A DNA stretch of 64,000 nt, from contig NZ_QYUK01000011.1 of the NCBI RefSeq assembly GCF_003590945.1, forward strand, positions 2,322,001 to 2,386,000. The letters are read 5' to 3'. This DNA comes from Oleomonas cavernae (GTDB taxonomy: Bacteria; Pseudomonadota; Alphaproteobacteria; Zavarziniales; Zavarziniaceae). A model generated the notes under the pieces. That model had not been told where the DNA came from and ran no database searches. It saw nothing but the letters and a program-made list of their open reading frames with translations. The position numbers were made by a program, and so were the translations under genes. Numbering within the stretch: the stretch's first letter is position 1; each line of letters begins with the position of its first letter. Positions 18,301 to 27,838 of the stretch are shown here, one piece after another.

Positions 18301-19638
18301 GCCGACAACGATACCCTGACCGGCGGCGGCGGCGGCGACCTCCTGCTGGGCGGGGACGGCGACGATATCGTGACCGGCAAGCGCGGCAACGACCTGGCCT
18401 TCCTGGGTGCCGGCAACGACCGTTTCGCCTGGTCGGTGGGCGACGGCGTTGACACGGTCGAAGGCCAGGCCGGCGCCGACCAGCTCGACCTCGGCGGGTC
18501 GGCGCCGGCCCAGGCCTTCGGCCTGTTTGCCAATGGCGGACGGGTCGTCGTCCAGGACGACAACGCAGGCGCGATCCTGGATATCGATGACATCGAGACG
18601 GTCGCCCTCACCCTTCTGGGCGGCCCGGATACGGTCACGGTCGATGACCTCGCGGGAACTGACGTGACCAGGGTTGCGATCGACCTTGCGGCCACCCCCG
18701 GCGGCGCGCTGGGCGACGGCCAGGTGGACCGGATCACGATCAACGGCACCGTGGGCGACGACGTCGTCGAACTGGGCGCGGAGGGCGGCGGGGTGATCGC
18801 GCTGGGCCTGGCGGCGGCGGTCGCGATCACGCATGCCGAGGCTGGGGACCAGATCCTCGTCAATGGCGACTCCGGGGTCGACTTCCTGTCGGCGACGGCG
18901 CCGGCGGCGAACGGCGGCCAGTTCATTTTCGATGGCGGGACGGGCAACGACATCATCATCGGCGGCGCCGGCAACGACGTGATCATCGGCGCCGCCGGCG
19001 CCGACAACCTGGATGGTGGCACCGGAATCGACACGCTGGACTATCGCCAGTCGGCCGACGCCGTCACCATCGACATCCGGCTGAACACGGCGACCGGCGG
19101 CGATGCGATCAGCGATACCATCGCCCGTTTCGAGAACGTCCTGGGCAGCGACCTTGCCGATACGATTACCGGCTCGGCAGGGGTCAACCTGCTCGACGGC
19201 GGGCAGGGCAACGATGCCTTGAGCGCACTGGGCGGGAACGACACGCTCGACGGCGATATCGGCAACGACCTGCTCACCGGCGGGGCCGGCCTGGATACGC
19301 TGATCGGCGGCACGGGCGCCGACCTCTTCATCTATGTCGCGGCAGCCGACAGCGCGGTTTCGGCGCAGGACCTCATCACCGACTTCCACCGCTCGCATCA
19401 CGACAAGATCGACGTGACGGCGATCGATGCCAACACGGTGCTGGCCGGCGACCAGTCCTTCAGCTTCATCAACACGGCGGCCTTCGGCGGCAACCGGGGC
19501 GAATTGCGCATCGCCTACGGCACGGATTCCGCCACGGTCTCGGGCGACATCAACGGCGACGGGACGGCGGATTTCGCGATCACCCTGGCCGGCATCGACG
19601 CCGCCCACGCCCTCGCCGTCTCCGATTTCCTGCTGTAA
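15301..19638 (+). CDS. Large mosaic RTX calcium-binding protein
   Basis: A 1445-residue protein, very acidic and rich in Gly/Asp/Ala, with no signal peptide and no enzymatic domain. RTX nonapeptide blocks (GGAGNDTLAGGNGADLLIGG) alternate with two non-RTX modules. Module A (DRMIWNPGDGTDLMEGG then FRITANGTRVRFDRVD-like text) occurs twice, 555 codons apart. Module B (GNDVFTWSPGD, then ASAANENIDIAANGGRVRLF) occurs about four times. Two B copies at 16801 and 17830 are almost identical in DNA. The end (GADLFIYVAAADSAV, LITDFHRSHHDKIDVTAIDA) is a serralysin-type C-terminal domain ending in ALAVSDFLL, the expected type I secretion signal. Probably an extracellular adhesin or surface-layer-like protein; no transporter genes are nearby. 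Confidence 0.9.
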   Translation: MTTASFDPASGVLTVTGGSAADSITISRDAAGVILVNGGAIVVTGGTPTVANTALIEVSGLVGNDTVALDESNGALPRATLVAGSGHDTEAGGSGSDTLLGDSGNDILLGKGGFDLLFGGDGNDTLTGGDADDQLFGEGGNDRMIWNPGDDTDLFEGGLGTDTAEVNGGNGAEVFVITANGTRVRFDRVDPAPFALDIGTTENLVVHANGGDDSVTASGNLAALIGLTIDGGAGNDTLAGGNGADLLIGGDGNDVVTGVQGNDHALLGAGDDRFVWNPGDGSDAVEGEDGVDALDFNASNGNENIAISADGRRTLITRDIGAITMDLLDVETINIDALGGNDTIAVGVLSATPVAQVVIELAASGGTAADGLADQVTIDGTTRNDTISVAGSGGTLSVAGLSALVTIAHSEAIDGLTIRAGAGSDTVTAAALPGGNTSLLLDGGTGNDTLIGSAGADILLGGDGNDLISGRQGTDVALMGAGNDVFTWSPGDSSDTVEGQDGTDTLDFFASAANENIDIAANGGRVRLFRDIANITMDMNDVERITQHALGGVDTTVINDLSGTDITQLTIDLAGTIGGTAGDGQIDTVIANVTAGDDAVSLRGSNGTAIVEGLAYSITVAHAEAADRIIVNGLGGADTLNAASLAASAMALILDGGAGDDTLTGGGGADQLFGGDDNDVLVGGGGSDQLFGLAGTDRMIWNPGDGTDLMEGGDGADTAEVNGGDGAESFTITANGTRVRFDRVDAAPFSLDIGTTERLVLDAGGGGDLISAAGNLAALISLTIDGGAGDDTILAGNGADVILGGDGNDFIDGQQGNDVALLGAGNDVFHWDPGDGSDIVEGQDGTDTLDFFASAANENIDIAANGGRVRLFRDIGNIIMDMNDIERIAVHALGGTDSTVINDLSGTDVTQVAIDLAGTIGGSAGDGLADTVIANGSAGDDTVDLHGNNGTAVAEGLAASITVSHAEAIDRLVVNGLGGADTLDAASLTASAIALTLDGGADNDTLTGGGGGDLLLGGDGDDIVTGKRGNDLAFLGAGNDRFAWSVGDGVDTVEGQAGADQLDLGGSAPAQAFGLFANGGRVVVQDDNAGAILDIDDIETVALTLLGGPDTVTVDDLAGTDVTRVAIDLAATPGGALGDGQVDRITINGTVGDDVVELGAEGGGVIALGLAAAVAITHAEAGDQILVNGDSGVDFLSATAPAANGGQFIFDGGTGNDIIIGGAGNDVIIGAAGADNLDGGTGIDTLDYRQSADAVTIDIRLNTATGGDAISDTIARFENVLGSDLADTITGSAGVNLLDGGQGNDALSALGGNDTLDGDIGNDLLTGGAGLDTLIGGTGADLFIYVAAADSAVSAQDLITDFHRSHHDKIDVTAIDANTVLAGDQSFSFINTAAFGGNRGELRIAYGTDSATVSGDINGDGTADFAITLAGIDAAHALAVSDFLL

Positions 19639-19731
19639 CCCAGAAAGTGGCTTCAAGGCCTCGTTAATTCCGGCGGCGTGGTCCAAACGTCGCCGGGGCG
19701 TCGTAACCACCATCTGCTTGCGCCTGATCGG

Positions 19732-20130
19732 TCAACGCCGCGAGAGCCGCATGACGTCCTTCGTCTCGGCGCTGTCGATAGTTCGCCAGGTCTTCGGCAC
19801 GGACGCGCCGATGCGTGCCAACCTTGCTCGAAGGGATATCCCCCTTTCCAGCAGGCGGACCATGTACTGGCGCGAGACGTTCAACAGATCGGCGGCCTGT
19901 TGACTGGTCAGCAGCACCTCATGGGCGAAGACCGCGACATCCGCGCCATCGGCCATGATCCCCGCCGCCTGGGCGAGCAAATCCAGCAAGGCCGGCGTAA
20001 GGGCCACCTGCTCCCCAGCGCTGGTCACCACGGAAACTTCGCGCCCTCCCTCCCGCTCGCGAAGCAGGGTGGACAACTGCGCGGCCGCGCGACGATCGCC
20101 AGGGTATGCAACTTTTGATTGATCAGCCAT
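19732..20130 (-). CDS. Excisionase-type HTH protein, putative antitoxin
   Basis: A 132-residue DNA-binding protein. The C-terminal half carries the MerR/excisionase-like helix-turn-helix EVLLTSQQAADLLNVSRQYM followed by VRLLERG. The N-terminal part resembles the ligand or dimerisation region of antitoxins paired with PIN_3-type toxins. I chose ATG 20130; the longer upstream frame reads through the promoter region. It is divergent from the PIN gene, with 95 bases and a palindrome between. The antitoxin role is inferred from that partner. Confidence 0.75.
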   Translation of the reverse strand: MADQSKVAYPGDRRAAAQLSTLLREREGGREVSVVTSAGEQVALTPALLDLLAQAAGIMADGADVAVFAHEVLLTSQQAADLLNVSRQYMVRLLERGISLRARLARIGASVPKTWRTIDSAETKDVMRLSRR

Positions 20131-20180
20131 GAGAAGACTGTTCCTGTCAGGTGAGCAGAAAGCGGCCTGACCGGCACCAT

Positions 20181-20198
20181 AGCCAATATTCGCTATAA
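20181..20198. promoter_or_regulatory. Palindromic operator candidate between HTH and PIN genes
   Basis: ATAGCCAATATTCGCTAT matches its own reverse complement at 16 of 18 positions. It lies 28 bases before the PIN start and 51 before the HTH start and overlaps a TATAAA-like -10 box. It is a good site for autoregulation by the HTH protein. Confidence 0.6.
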
Positions 20199-20225
20199 AC
20201 GCAACCAAGGCGATGCGGAACCACG

Positions 20226-20783
20226 ATGGGGAGAATGACTGTTTCCACGATCCGCGCCGTCCTCGACGCCGATGTTCTCTACCCTCTGCCCCTGCGAGAC
20301 ACGTTGTTGTCGGCCGCCGTCGAGGGATGCTTTCAGCCCTTGTGGAGCGCCGCGATCCTGGATGAAGCAATACGCAATCTCGTCAAGGCCCAGCGGATGA
20401 CGCCCGACGGTGCCATTGCCCTGCGGCGGAACCTCGACGCACATTTCGAAGATGCCCGTGTCACGGGCTACGAGGCACTTGTCGGCCGGATGCACAACCA
20501 TCCCAAAGATCGCCATGTGGCAGCCTGCGCCGTCGCCGGCAAGGCTGATCTGATCGTAACCTCCAACATCAAGGACTTTGCGCGCCTGCCCCATGGGATC
20601 CTTGCCGTGACACCCGACGACTTTCTCTCGAGGCTGCTGACCGACACGCCGAATCTGCTGCGCAAAGCCCTCCAGGCCCAGTCGGCGCGCTTGAAACGCA
20701 AGCCGATGAGTGTTGCCGAGATCGTGACCCTGCTCGAAAAGGTCGCGCCGAAATTCGCGGCAACATGGCAGGCCGGCGCCTAA
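20226..20783 (+). CDS. PIN domain protein, putative VapC-like toxin
   Basis: A 185-residue PIN-fold protein, likely a magnesium-dependent RNase. The first acidic residue is in AVLDADVLYPLPLRD, the second region is AAILDEAIRNLVKAQRM, and the third cluster is NHPKDRHVAACAVAGKADLI followed by VTSNIKDF, the standard order for PIN nucleases. The type matches PIN_3 proteins usually encoded with an HTH antitoxin. GGGGAG precedes ATG 20235, so the start may be there rather than at 20226. Its stop overlaps the stop of the convergent hydrolase gene by four bases. Confidence 0.8.
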   Translation: MGRMTVSTIRAVLDADVLYPLPLRDTLLSAAVEGCFQPLWSAAILDEAIRNLVKAQRMTPDGAIALRRNLDAHFEDARVTGYEALVGRMHNHPKDRHVAACAVAGKADLIVTSNIKDFARLPHGILAVTPDDFLSRLLTDTPNLLRKALQAQSARLKRKPMSVAEIVTLLEKVAPKFAATWQAGA

Positions 20784-21454
20784 CCTCGGGCGCCCTTCAA
20801 CCCCGCGACCACGGCGGCCGCGTCTGCCACCACGCCGAACAGGCCGTCCTCGATCGTGGTCATGTAGACAGCGGCCGCGTGGGCATAGGCGTCGCCGCTG
20901 GCGCAGGCGTCCTCGATCAGCAGGCACTGGTAGTTACGGTCGGCGGCTTCGCGCAGGGTGGTGTGGACGCAGACGTCGGTGGTGCAGCCGGTGAACATCA
21001 GGTGGGTGATGCCGCGGGCGCGCAGGATATGATCGAGGTCGGTATAGGTGAAGGCGCTGTTGGCGGTCTTGTCGACGATCACGTCCTGGGGAGCCACCGA
21101 GATTTCCGGCACGATCTCGAAACCGGGGTGGCCGCGCACCAGGGCGGTGGTGCCTGCCATGCCCGACCGGCGGCGGCGCCATTGCTCGTAGGGCGTCAGG
21201 TCGGCCAGGTCGTGGCGGTAGCCCTGGCGCGTGTGGACGATCAGGCAGCCGGCGGCGCGGGCAGCCTCGATCACGCTGTTCATCGCGGGCAGGATGGCGC
21301 GCAAGGGCGCCGGGTCGTAGCCCATGCGGGCGAAGTAGCCGTCGAGACCGAGGAAATCGACCTGAAGGTCGATCACCAGCAAGGCGACCCTTGCCGGATC
21401 GAGCGCGCCTTCGTGAGGAAAGCCGAAGGGTCGCGCGGTTACCTGAACATTCAT
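20780..21454 (-). CDS. Isochorismatase-family cysteine hydrolase
   Basis: A 224-residue cysteine hydrolase with the Asp-Lys-Cys triad: VIDLQVDF (Asp), VDKTANSAF (Lys) and FTGCTTDVCVH (Cys, with the family cis-peptide loop before it). The closest types are amidases such as biuret or ureidoacrylate amidohydrolase; the exact substrate is uncertain. ATG 21454 overlaps the stop of the upstream membrane-protein gene (ATGA), so both are translated together. That membrane protein could supply or export a substrate, but this is inference. Confidence 0.85.
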   Translation of the reverse strand: MNVQVTARPFGFPHEGALDPARVALLVIDLQVDFLGLDGYFARMGYDPAPLRAILPAMNSVIEAARAAGCLIVHTRQGYRHDLADLTPYEQWRRRRSGMAGTTALVRGHPGFEIVPEISVAPQDVIVDKTANSAFTYTDLDHILRARGITHLMFTGCTTDVCVHTTLREAADRNYQCLLIEDACASGDAYAHAAAVYMTTIEDGLFGVVADAAAVVAGLKGARG

Positions 21455-22014
21455 GCTGTCGTCCTTGTCCTTGCTGCGTGCAGCGTCCAGATCAGCGCCG
21501 CGCCGAAACCGGCCTGCCACAGGCCGAAGAAGGGGATCAGCGCGTCGATCGTCAACGATAGCGGCCCCAGGGGGCCGAGCACCACGCCCACCACGACCGG
21601 CTGCCAGGGCCGGCCCACGCCGATCACCCGGCCGAACACCAGCGCCGCCAGCCCGCCGCCGACCAGGCCCGCGGGCAGGCCGATCATCAGGCTGCCCTCG
21701 AACAGGCCGATGGGATCATCGAGCACGTCGGCAATGGCCATGGCCAGACGCATCGCCACGAAATTGCCCAGCGCATTGGCCAGGGCAATGGCGACGGCGC
21801 CACCAGGGCCCACCAGCCGCTGCCCCAGCAGAAAGGCGGCGAAGGCGATGCCAAAACCGATGCCCGGCAGCAGGGTCAGCAGTTCGAATTGGGTCTCGCC
21901 AGTGGTCAAGCCTAAACTCGCGGCCGCGCTGATCAGCCCCGTGAACAGACCGATCACGGCCCCGGCCCAGGGCGACGGCAGTTTTGCCCCCATTTGGCGA
22001 TGCACATCGACCAT
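21451..22014 (-). CDS. Hypothetical membrane protein
   Basis: A 187-residue integral membrane protein with about five or six hydrophobic segments: GAVIGLFTGLISAAASLGL, LLPGIGFGIAFAAFLLGQ, GLPAGLVGGGLAALVFG, VVVGVVLGPLGPLSL and others. Glycine-rich helices are separated by short loops. I recognise no transporter family. It is co-transcribed with the cysteine hydrolase through a 4-base overlap. It is divergent from sspB, with 98 bases between. Confidence 0.65.
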   Translation of the reverse strand: MVDVHRQMGAKLPSPWAGAVIGLFTGLISAAASLGLTTGETQFELLTLLPGIGFGIAFAAFLLGQRLVGPGGAVAIALANALGNFVAMRLAMAIADVLDDPIGLFEGSLMIGLPAGLVGGGLAALVFGRVIGVGRPWQPVVVGVVLGPLGPLSLTIDALIPFFGLWQAGFGAALIWTLHAARTRTTA

Positions 22015-22112
22015 GTTTGCCCCCTCGCCCCAAGGCCACTATGATTGACTGTACGGGTTGAGACGATACGCTCGTATGATGTTGATCACGGTATGACGAC
22101 GAGTCTGGTGGC

Positions 22113-22667
22113 ATGGCCAAGGATTATATGAATTACGGCGGCATGGTGCAGGACGCGCTGCGCGGCGTGGTGCGTCAGGCGCTGACCCGTGTGGCGACGC
22201 AGGGCCTGCCCGGCAACCACCACCTGTACCTGTCGTTCAAGACCGGGGCCGACGGCGTCGACATTCCCGAACACCTGCGCGACCGCTATCCCGACGAGAT
22301 GACCATCATCCTGCAGCACCAGTATTGGGGCCTGAAGGTGTCGGACACCGGCTTCGAGGTGCAGCTCAACTTCAACAAGATGCCTGAGCGGCTGGTCATC
22401 CCCTATGCCGCCATGACCGGCTTCTTCGACCCTTCCGTGCAATTCGGCCTGCAGTTTCAGCCCAACCAGGGCGATGCCCAGACCGTACGCCCCGCCATCA
22501 GCGCCACCCCGGCATCGGCCCGCACCACCACCGAGCCGACCCCGCTGGTGACGTCCAAGCCCGCCGAAACCGAAACCGCGTCCAAGGGCGAGGACAAGCC
22601 GGCCGAGCCGCCGGCCGGCGAGAAGCGCGGCGAAGTCTTGACGCTGGACGCATTCCGCAAGAAATAA
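22113..22667 (+). CDS. sspB: SspB family ClpXP adaptor (alphaproteobacterial type)
   Basis: SspB binds the tmRNA-encoded tag and tethers tagged proteins to the ClpX unfoldase. The folded domain (residues 1 to about 125) carries [58 protein letters not shown] and [19 protein letters not shown], all characteristic of the alpha form. A disordered Pro/Thr/Glu linker follows, and a hydrophobic tail ([12 protein letters not shown]) is the ClpX-docking peptide. The matching tag is encoded by ssrA at 7685. Confidence 0.93.
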   Translation: MAKDYMNYGGMVQDALRGVVRQALTRVATQGLPGNHHLYLSFKTGADGVDIPEHLRDRYPDEMTIILQHQYWGLKVSDTGFEVQLNFNKMPERLVIPYAAMTGFFDPSVQFGLQFQPNQGDAQTVRPAISATPASARTTTEPTPLVTSKPAETETASKGEDKPAEPPAGEKRGEVLTLDAFRKK

Positions 22668-22738
22668 GCGTGTCTTTACGCGCCGGTGCGGGCCCCTGGG
22701 TCCGCGCCCAACCCTATTTGATCGCAGAGGTCCCGGCC

Positions 22739-24360
<1,622 letters not shown>

Positions 24361-24368
24361 CGCGAAAA

Positions 24369-24490
24369 GCCCTCTCCTCCGAGGGAGGAGAGGGTTGGGT
24401 GAGGAGGTTGCGGGGGCAAAGCACCGGCATCTCGAAGCGGCCTGACCCACCTCCCCCAACCCCTCCCCCCGCAAGCGGGCGGAGGGGGGT
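24369..24490. repeat. Intergenic repeat, family II, copy b
   Basis: About 122 bases in inverted orientation relative to copy a. The left hairpin is CCCTCTCCTCCGAGGGAGGA with AGGGTTGGGTGAGGAGG following. The right end is CCCCCGCAAGCGGGCGGAGG. It separates the convergent fumarase and EthD-like genes and may end both transcripts. Confidence 0.8.
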
Positions 24491-24497
24491 ACTTGAA

Positions 24498-25184
24498 TTA
24501 CAGCGGCGTGATGACTCCGCCCACCGGTTCGAAGAACAGGGCGGTCAGCGTCTTCATGTCGATCGCATCGGACATCACCGTCTTGCCGGTCACGGCATTC
24601 TCGCGCACCAGGGCCGCCAGCGCGTCGATATCGTCGGTGTCGACGTCGTAGATCGCCAGGTATTGGCCGCCGGCCAGCGGGTCGAGGAAGGGGATTGCCA
24701 GCTTGAAGCGCTCGGCCCCCTTGAACCCCGGGATCGAGACCACGTCGGGGACATGCTGGTTGTCGTACCAGATGTTGAAGTCGTCCTCCCGGCCTTCGCT
24801 TGGATTGGACAGGGCGACGAAGATCTGCCGGCGCCGGCCCGCCTCGCCATGGAAGGGGGCCACCGGGCTGTAGACCAGGGCGGTCAGGGTTTCGTTGTGG
24901 AGCACGTCGCTGACCGTGATGCGGCCGTCGCTGTGGGCATCGACCAGGTCAGTGAGCATCTGCCCCAGGTCCGGGGTATCGAGTTCGTAATAGACCATAT
25001 AGCGCCAGGTCGGCCCGCCCCGGGGATCGCGGAAACTATTGGCCAGGCGAAACCGCTGGGCCCGGACGAAGCCGGGCAGAGTCATCAGGTCGGGAATGTG
25101 CTGATTGGTGTACCAATCGTTGAATTCCGCCTCTCGGGCCGTCTCGACGGGATTGGACAAGACGATCTGCACATGCCGCGTCAT
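24498..25184 (-). CDS. EthD-like tandem dimeric alpha/beta barrel protein
   Basis: A 228-residue protein made of two homologous halves. Each begins with a beta strand and the sequence NDWYTNQHIPDLMTLPGFVR (first half) or NIWYDNQHVPDVVSIPGFKG (second half), then a RF(R/K)LA strand and a Y..YD/E strand. This is the EthD/dimeric alpha-beta barrel pattern, duplicated within one chain. Family members are small monooxygenase-like or ligand-binding proteins; no role is known here. ATG 25184 is chosen behind AAGGG; ATG 25208 is possible. It is divergent from fumC. Confidence 0.75.
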   Translation of the reverse strand: MTRHVQIVLSNPVETAREAEFNDWYTNQHIPDLMTLPGFVRAQRFRLANSFRDPRGGPTWRYMVYYELDTPDLGQMLTDLVDAHSDGRITVSDVLHNETLTALVYSPVAPFHGEAGRRRQIFVALSNPSEGREDDFNIWYDNQHVPDVVSIPGFKGAERFKLAIPFLDPLAGGQYLAIYDVDTDDIDALAALVRENAVTGKTVMSDAIDMKTLTALFFEPVGGVITPL

Positions 25185-25259
25185 GGGTTTACCCTTCTTT
25201 GCTGACATCACAGCGTCGCTTATGAACGCTACCGTGACACCATCCATATGGAGGAAGGT

Positions 25260-26666
25260 ATGGGCGAGACCCGCACCGAAAAAGACAGTTTCGGCCCGAT
25301 CGAGGTGCCGGCGGACCGGCTTTGGGGCGCCAATACCCAGCGCAGCATCGAGAACTTTCCCATCGGCGGTCCGGAAGAGCGCATCCCCGCCGCCATCATC
25401 CGGGCCCTGGCCCTGATCAAGATCGCCGCGGTTCGGGTCAACTGCACCCTGGGCAAGGTCGATTCCGATCTTGCCGCCGCCATCGCCGAAGCGGCCGAGG
25501 AAGTGGCCGAAGGCAAGCACGCGGCCGAATTCCCCCTGGTGATCTGGCAGACCGGCTCGGGCACCCAGACCAACATGAATGTGAACGAGGTCGTCGCCAA
25601 CCGCGCCAACGAGATGCTGGGCGCCCCGCGCGGGGCCAAGGCACCGGTGCATCCCAACGACCATGTGAACCAGGGCCAGTCGTCCAACGACTGCTTCCCG
25701 ACCGCGATCCACATCGCGGCAGCCGAGCAGGTGACGCACCGCCTGCTGCCCGGGCTGCACCACCTGCACAAGGCGCTGCACGCCAAGGCCGAGGAATGGG
25801 CCGCCATCGTCAAGATGGGGCGGACCCATTTGCAGGATGCCGTGCCCCTGACACTCGGCCAGGAATTCGGCGGCTATGCCGCACAGGTCGCCTTTGCCAT
25901 TCGCGGCGTCGAACATGCCCTGGACGGGATCCTGGACCTCGCCCAGGGTGGCACCGCCGTGGGCACCGGCCTGAACGCGCCCGCCGGCTTCGACGAGAAG
26001 GTGGCGGCCGAGATTGCCAAGGTCACCAGCATCCCCTTCCGCCCCGCGCCCGACAAATTCGCCGCCCTGGCCGGGCACGAGCCGGCGGCGGCCCTGTCGG
26101 CCGCGATCGAGGTTGCGGCCATTGCCTGCTTCAAGATCGCCAGCGACATCCGCCTGATGGGCTCGGGCCCGCGCTCAGGGCTCGGCGAGTTGTCGCTGCC
26201 GGAAAACGAGCCGGGCTCGTCGATCATGCCGGGCAAGGTGAATCCGACCCAGGCCGAAGCCCTGACCATGGTGGCGACGCGGGTGATCGGCAATCACGCC
26301 ACCATCGCCTTTGCCGCGACCCAGGGCCATTTCGAGCTCAATGTGTTCAAGCCGGTGATCGCGGCCGCCCTGTTGCAGTCCATCGCCCTGCTGGGCGATG
26401 CCGCGCGTTCCTTCGCCGATCGCTGCGTCACCGGGGCGCTGGCCAACCAGCGGCGGCTGGATGAATCGGTGCAGCGCTCGCTGATGCTGGTGACCGCGCT
26501 GGCCCCCGAGATCGGCTATGACAACGCCGCCAAGATCGCCAAGCACGCCCATGCCCATGAACAGACGCTGCGCGAGGCCGCCCTTGAACTGGGGCTGATC
26601 TCGGCAGAGCGCTTCGATGTCCTGGTCGATGCGCGGACCATGATCGGCCCTGGCGGAGAAGGTTAG
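25260..26666 (+). CDS. fumC: Class II fumarate hydratase
   Basis: The oxygen-stable, cofactor-free fumarase of the TCA cycle, 468 residues. The family signature [13 protein letters not shown] is present as [19 protein letters not shown], with [30 protein letters not shown] and [19 protein letters not shown] making up the tetrameric active site. I chose ATG 25260 because GGAGG lies 5 bases before it; the ATG at 25248 would place that site inside the gene. A small RHH gene follows after 5 bases. Confidence 0.97.
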   Translation: MGETRTEKDSFGPIEVPADRLWGANTQRSIENFPIGGPEERIPAAIIRALALIKIAAVRVNCTLGKVDSDLAAAIAEAAEEVAEGKHAAEFPLVIWQTGSGTQTNMNVNEVVANRANEMLGAPRGAKAPVHPNDHVNQGQSSNDCFPTAIHIAAAEQVTHRLLPGLHHLHKALHAKAEEWAAIVKMGRTHLQDAVPLTLGQEFGGYAAQVAFAIRGVEHALDGILDLAQGGTAVGTGLNAPAGFDEKVAAEIAKVTSIPFRPAPDKFAALAGHEPAAALSAAIEVAAIACFKIASDIRLMGSGPRSGLGELSLPENEPGSSIMPGKVNPTQAEALTMVATRVIGNHATIAFAATQGHFELNVFKPVIAAALLQSIALLGDAARSFADRCVTGALANQRRLDESVQRSLMLVTALAPEIGYDNAAKIAKHAHAHEQTLREAALELGLISAERFDVLVDARTMIGPGGEG

Positions 26667-26671
26667 GCCCC

Positions 26672-26908
26672 ATGCAGAAGCGCTCGATCGAAATCGCCGG
26701 GCACCGCACATCGGTCAGCCTGGAGGATTCCTTCTGGTCGGCGCTGGCCGATCTCGCGCGCATCGAAGGCCGCACCGTCAACATGGTGGTGACCGATATC
26801 GATGCCGCGCGCGACGGCGAAACCAACCTCTCCAGCGCCATCCGCCAGACCCTGCTGGCCGCCGCCCGGGCCGGGCGGCTGCCCGGCCGGGACGATCAGG
26901 CCGGCTGA
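26672..26908 (+). CDS. Ribbon-helix-helix domain protein (RHH_4-like)
   Basis: A 78-residue protein. A strand (KRSIEIAGHRTSVSLE) leads into helices EDSFWSALADLARIEGRTVN and SAIRQTLLAAARAGR, matching the RHH_4 family of alphaproteobacterial DNA-binding proteins. It starts 5 bases after the fumC stop, so it is co-transcribed with fumC. It may regulate locally, but no palindromic target was identified. Its end overlaps the convergent transglutaminase gene by 13 bases. Confidence 0.75.
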   Translation: MQKRSIEIAGHRTSVSLEDSFWSALADLARIEGRTVNMVVTDIDAARDGETNLSSAIRQTLLAAARAGRLPGRDDQAG

Positions 26909-27816
26909 AGCACCGGCACGCGGGCCGGCTGGCGGCTGCCGCTGGTCACCGAGACCTCGACCGTCATCCCCAGGTAATCACCAGTGTCGCCCACGAAACT
27001 GCCGATGATGGGCACCGCCTGTGCGGCGTCGCGGGTGACGGCGACGCGGATCAGCGCCTCGCTGCCGATCAGGCCGTTGGTCGGGTCGTATTCGACCCAG
27101 CCGGTGCCGGGCAGGTAGACCTCGACCCAGGCATGGGTGGCCCCGGCCCCCTGCACGACGACCTCGTCGGCGCCGGCGTCGAGGGCTGGATCATAGAGAT
27201 AGCCCGAGACGAAGCGGGCGCCGAACCCCAGCAGCCGTGCGCTTTCGATCATCAGCAGGGCAAAATCCCGGCAGGTGCCGCTGCCCAGCTCCAGTGTCTC
27301 GATCGGGGTTTGCGTGCCCTCCACGATCCTGGTCTGGTAGGCGAAACCGTCCTTGATGCCGCCATTGATGTCGGCCAGCAGCGCCAGCGTGTCGGTGCCC
27401 TTGGCCATCACGAAGCCGTTCACCCATTCCGCCAGGCGGCCCTTGGGATCGGGATAGTGGTTCTCGCACAGGGGGCCTAGGTCGCGGCGATCATCGGGCG
27501 AATAGATGAAGGGATAGGTCAGGGCGTCGGGGTCGAGATCGAGGCGCGGCGGGACATAGGGATATCGGTCGATTTCCAGGACGCTTTCGATCGTCAGCTC
27601 GCTGGTGGGATCGGCGAAATCCACCAGCGCCACCGAGTTGCCAAAGACATCGTGAATCCACCGCACCGCGCCCGGCGGCGACAGGGTCAGCGTGGCGTCG
27701 ACCAGGCGCAGGTCGTGGCTGTCGCGCGGGCGCATCATCAGGCGGTGCGTGCCCAGGGTCACCGGCTTGGCGTAGGTGTAACGGGTGGTGTGCTGTACCG
27801 TCAATTGCTTGACCAT
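26896..27816 (-). CDS. Transglutaminase-like family protein
   Basis: A 306-residue papain-fold protein with an N-terminal bacterial transglutaminase beta domain (VQHTTRYTYAKPVTLGTHRL) and the catalytic core: Cys in ELGSGTCRDFALLM, His in GATHAWVEVYLPG and Asp in WVEYDPTNGLIG. The full triad is present, so it is probably an active amidase or protease-like enzyme. There is no signal peptide, which suggests cytoplasmic action. The AsmA gene ends 22 bases upstream on the same strand, so they may share a transcript. Confidence 0.88.
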   Translation of the reverse strand: MVKQLTVQHTTRYTYAKPVTLGTHRLMMRPRDSHDLRLVDATLTLSPPGAVRWIHDVFGNSVALVDFADPTSELTIESVLEIDRYPYVPPRLDLDPDALTYPFIYSPDDRRDLGPLCENHYPDPKGRLAEWVNGFVMAKGTDTLALLADINGGIKDGFAYQTRIVEGTQTPIETLELGSGTCRDFALLMIESARLLGFGARFVSGYLYDPALDAGADEVVVQGAGATHAWVEVYLPGTGWVEYDPTNGLIGSEALIRVAVTRDAAQAVPIIGSFVGDTGDYLGMTVEVSVTSGSRQPARVPVLQPA

Positions 27817-27838
27817 GACTACTCCTTGGGCAGCGGTC

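Noticed and set aside
14755..19713. Very long open frames antisense to dapA and to the RTX gene
   Set aside because: They are by-products of high third-position GC and of Gly/Asp repeat codons; their products are low-complexity and the plus-strand RTX and minus-strand dapA reading frames have clear families.
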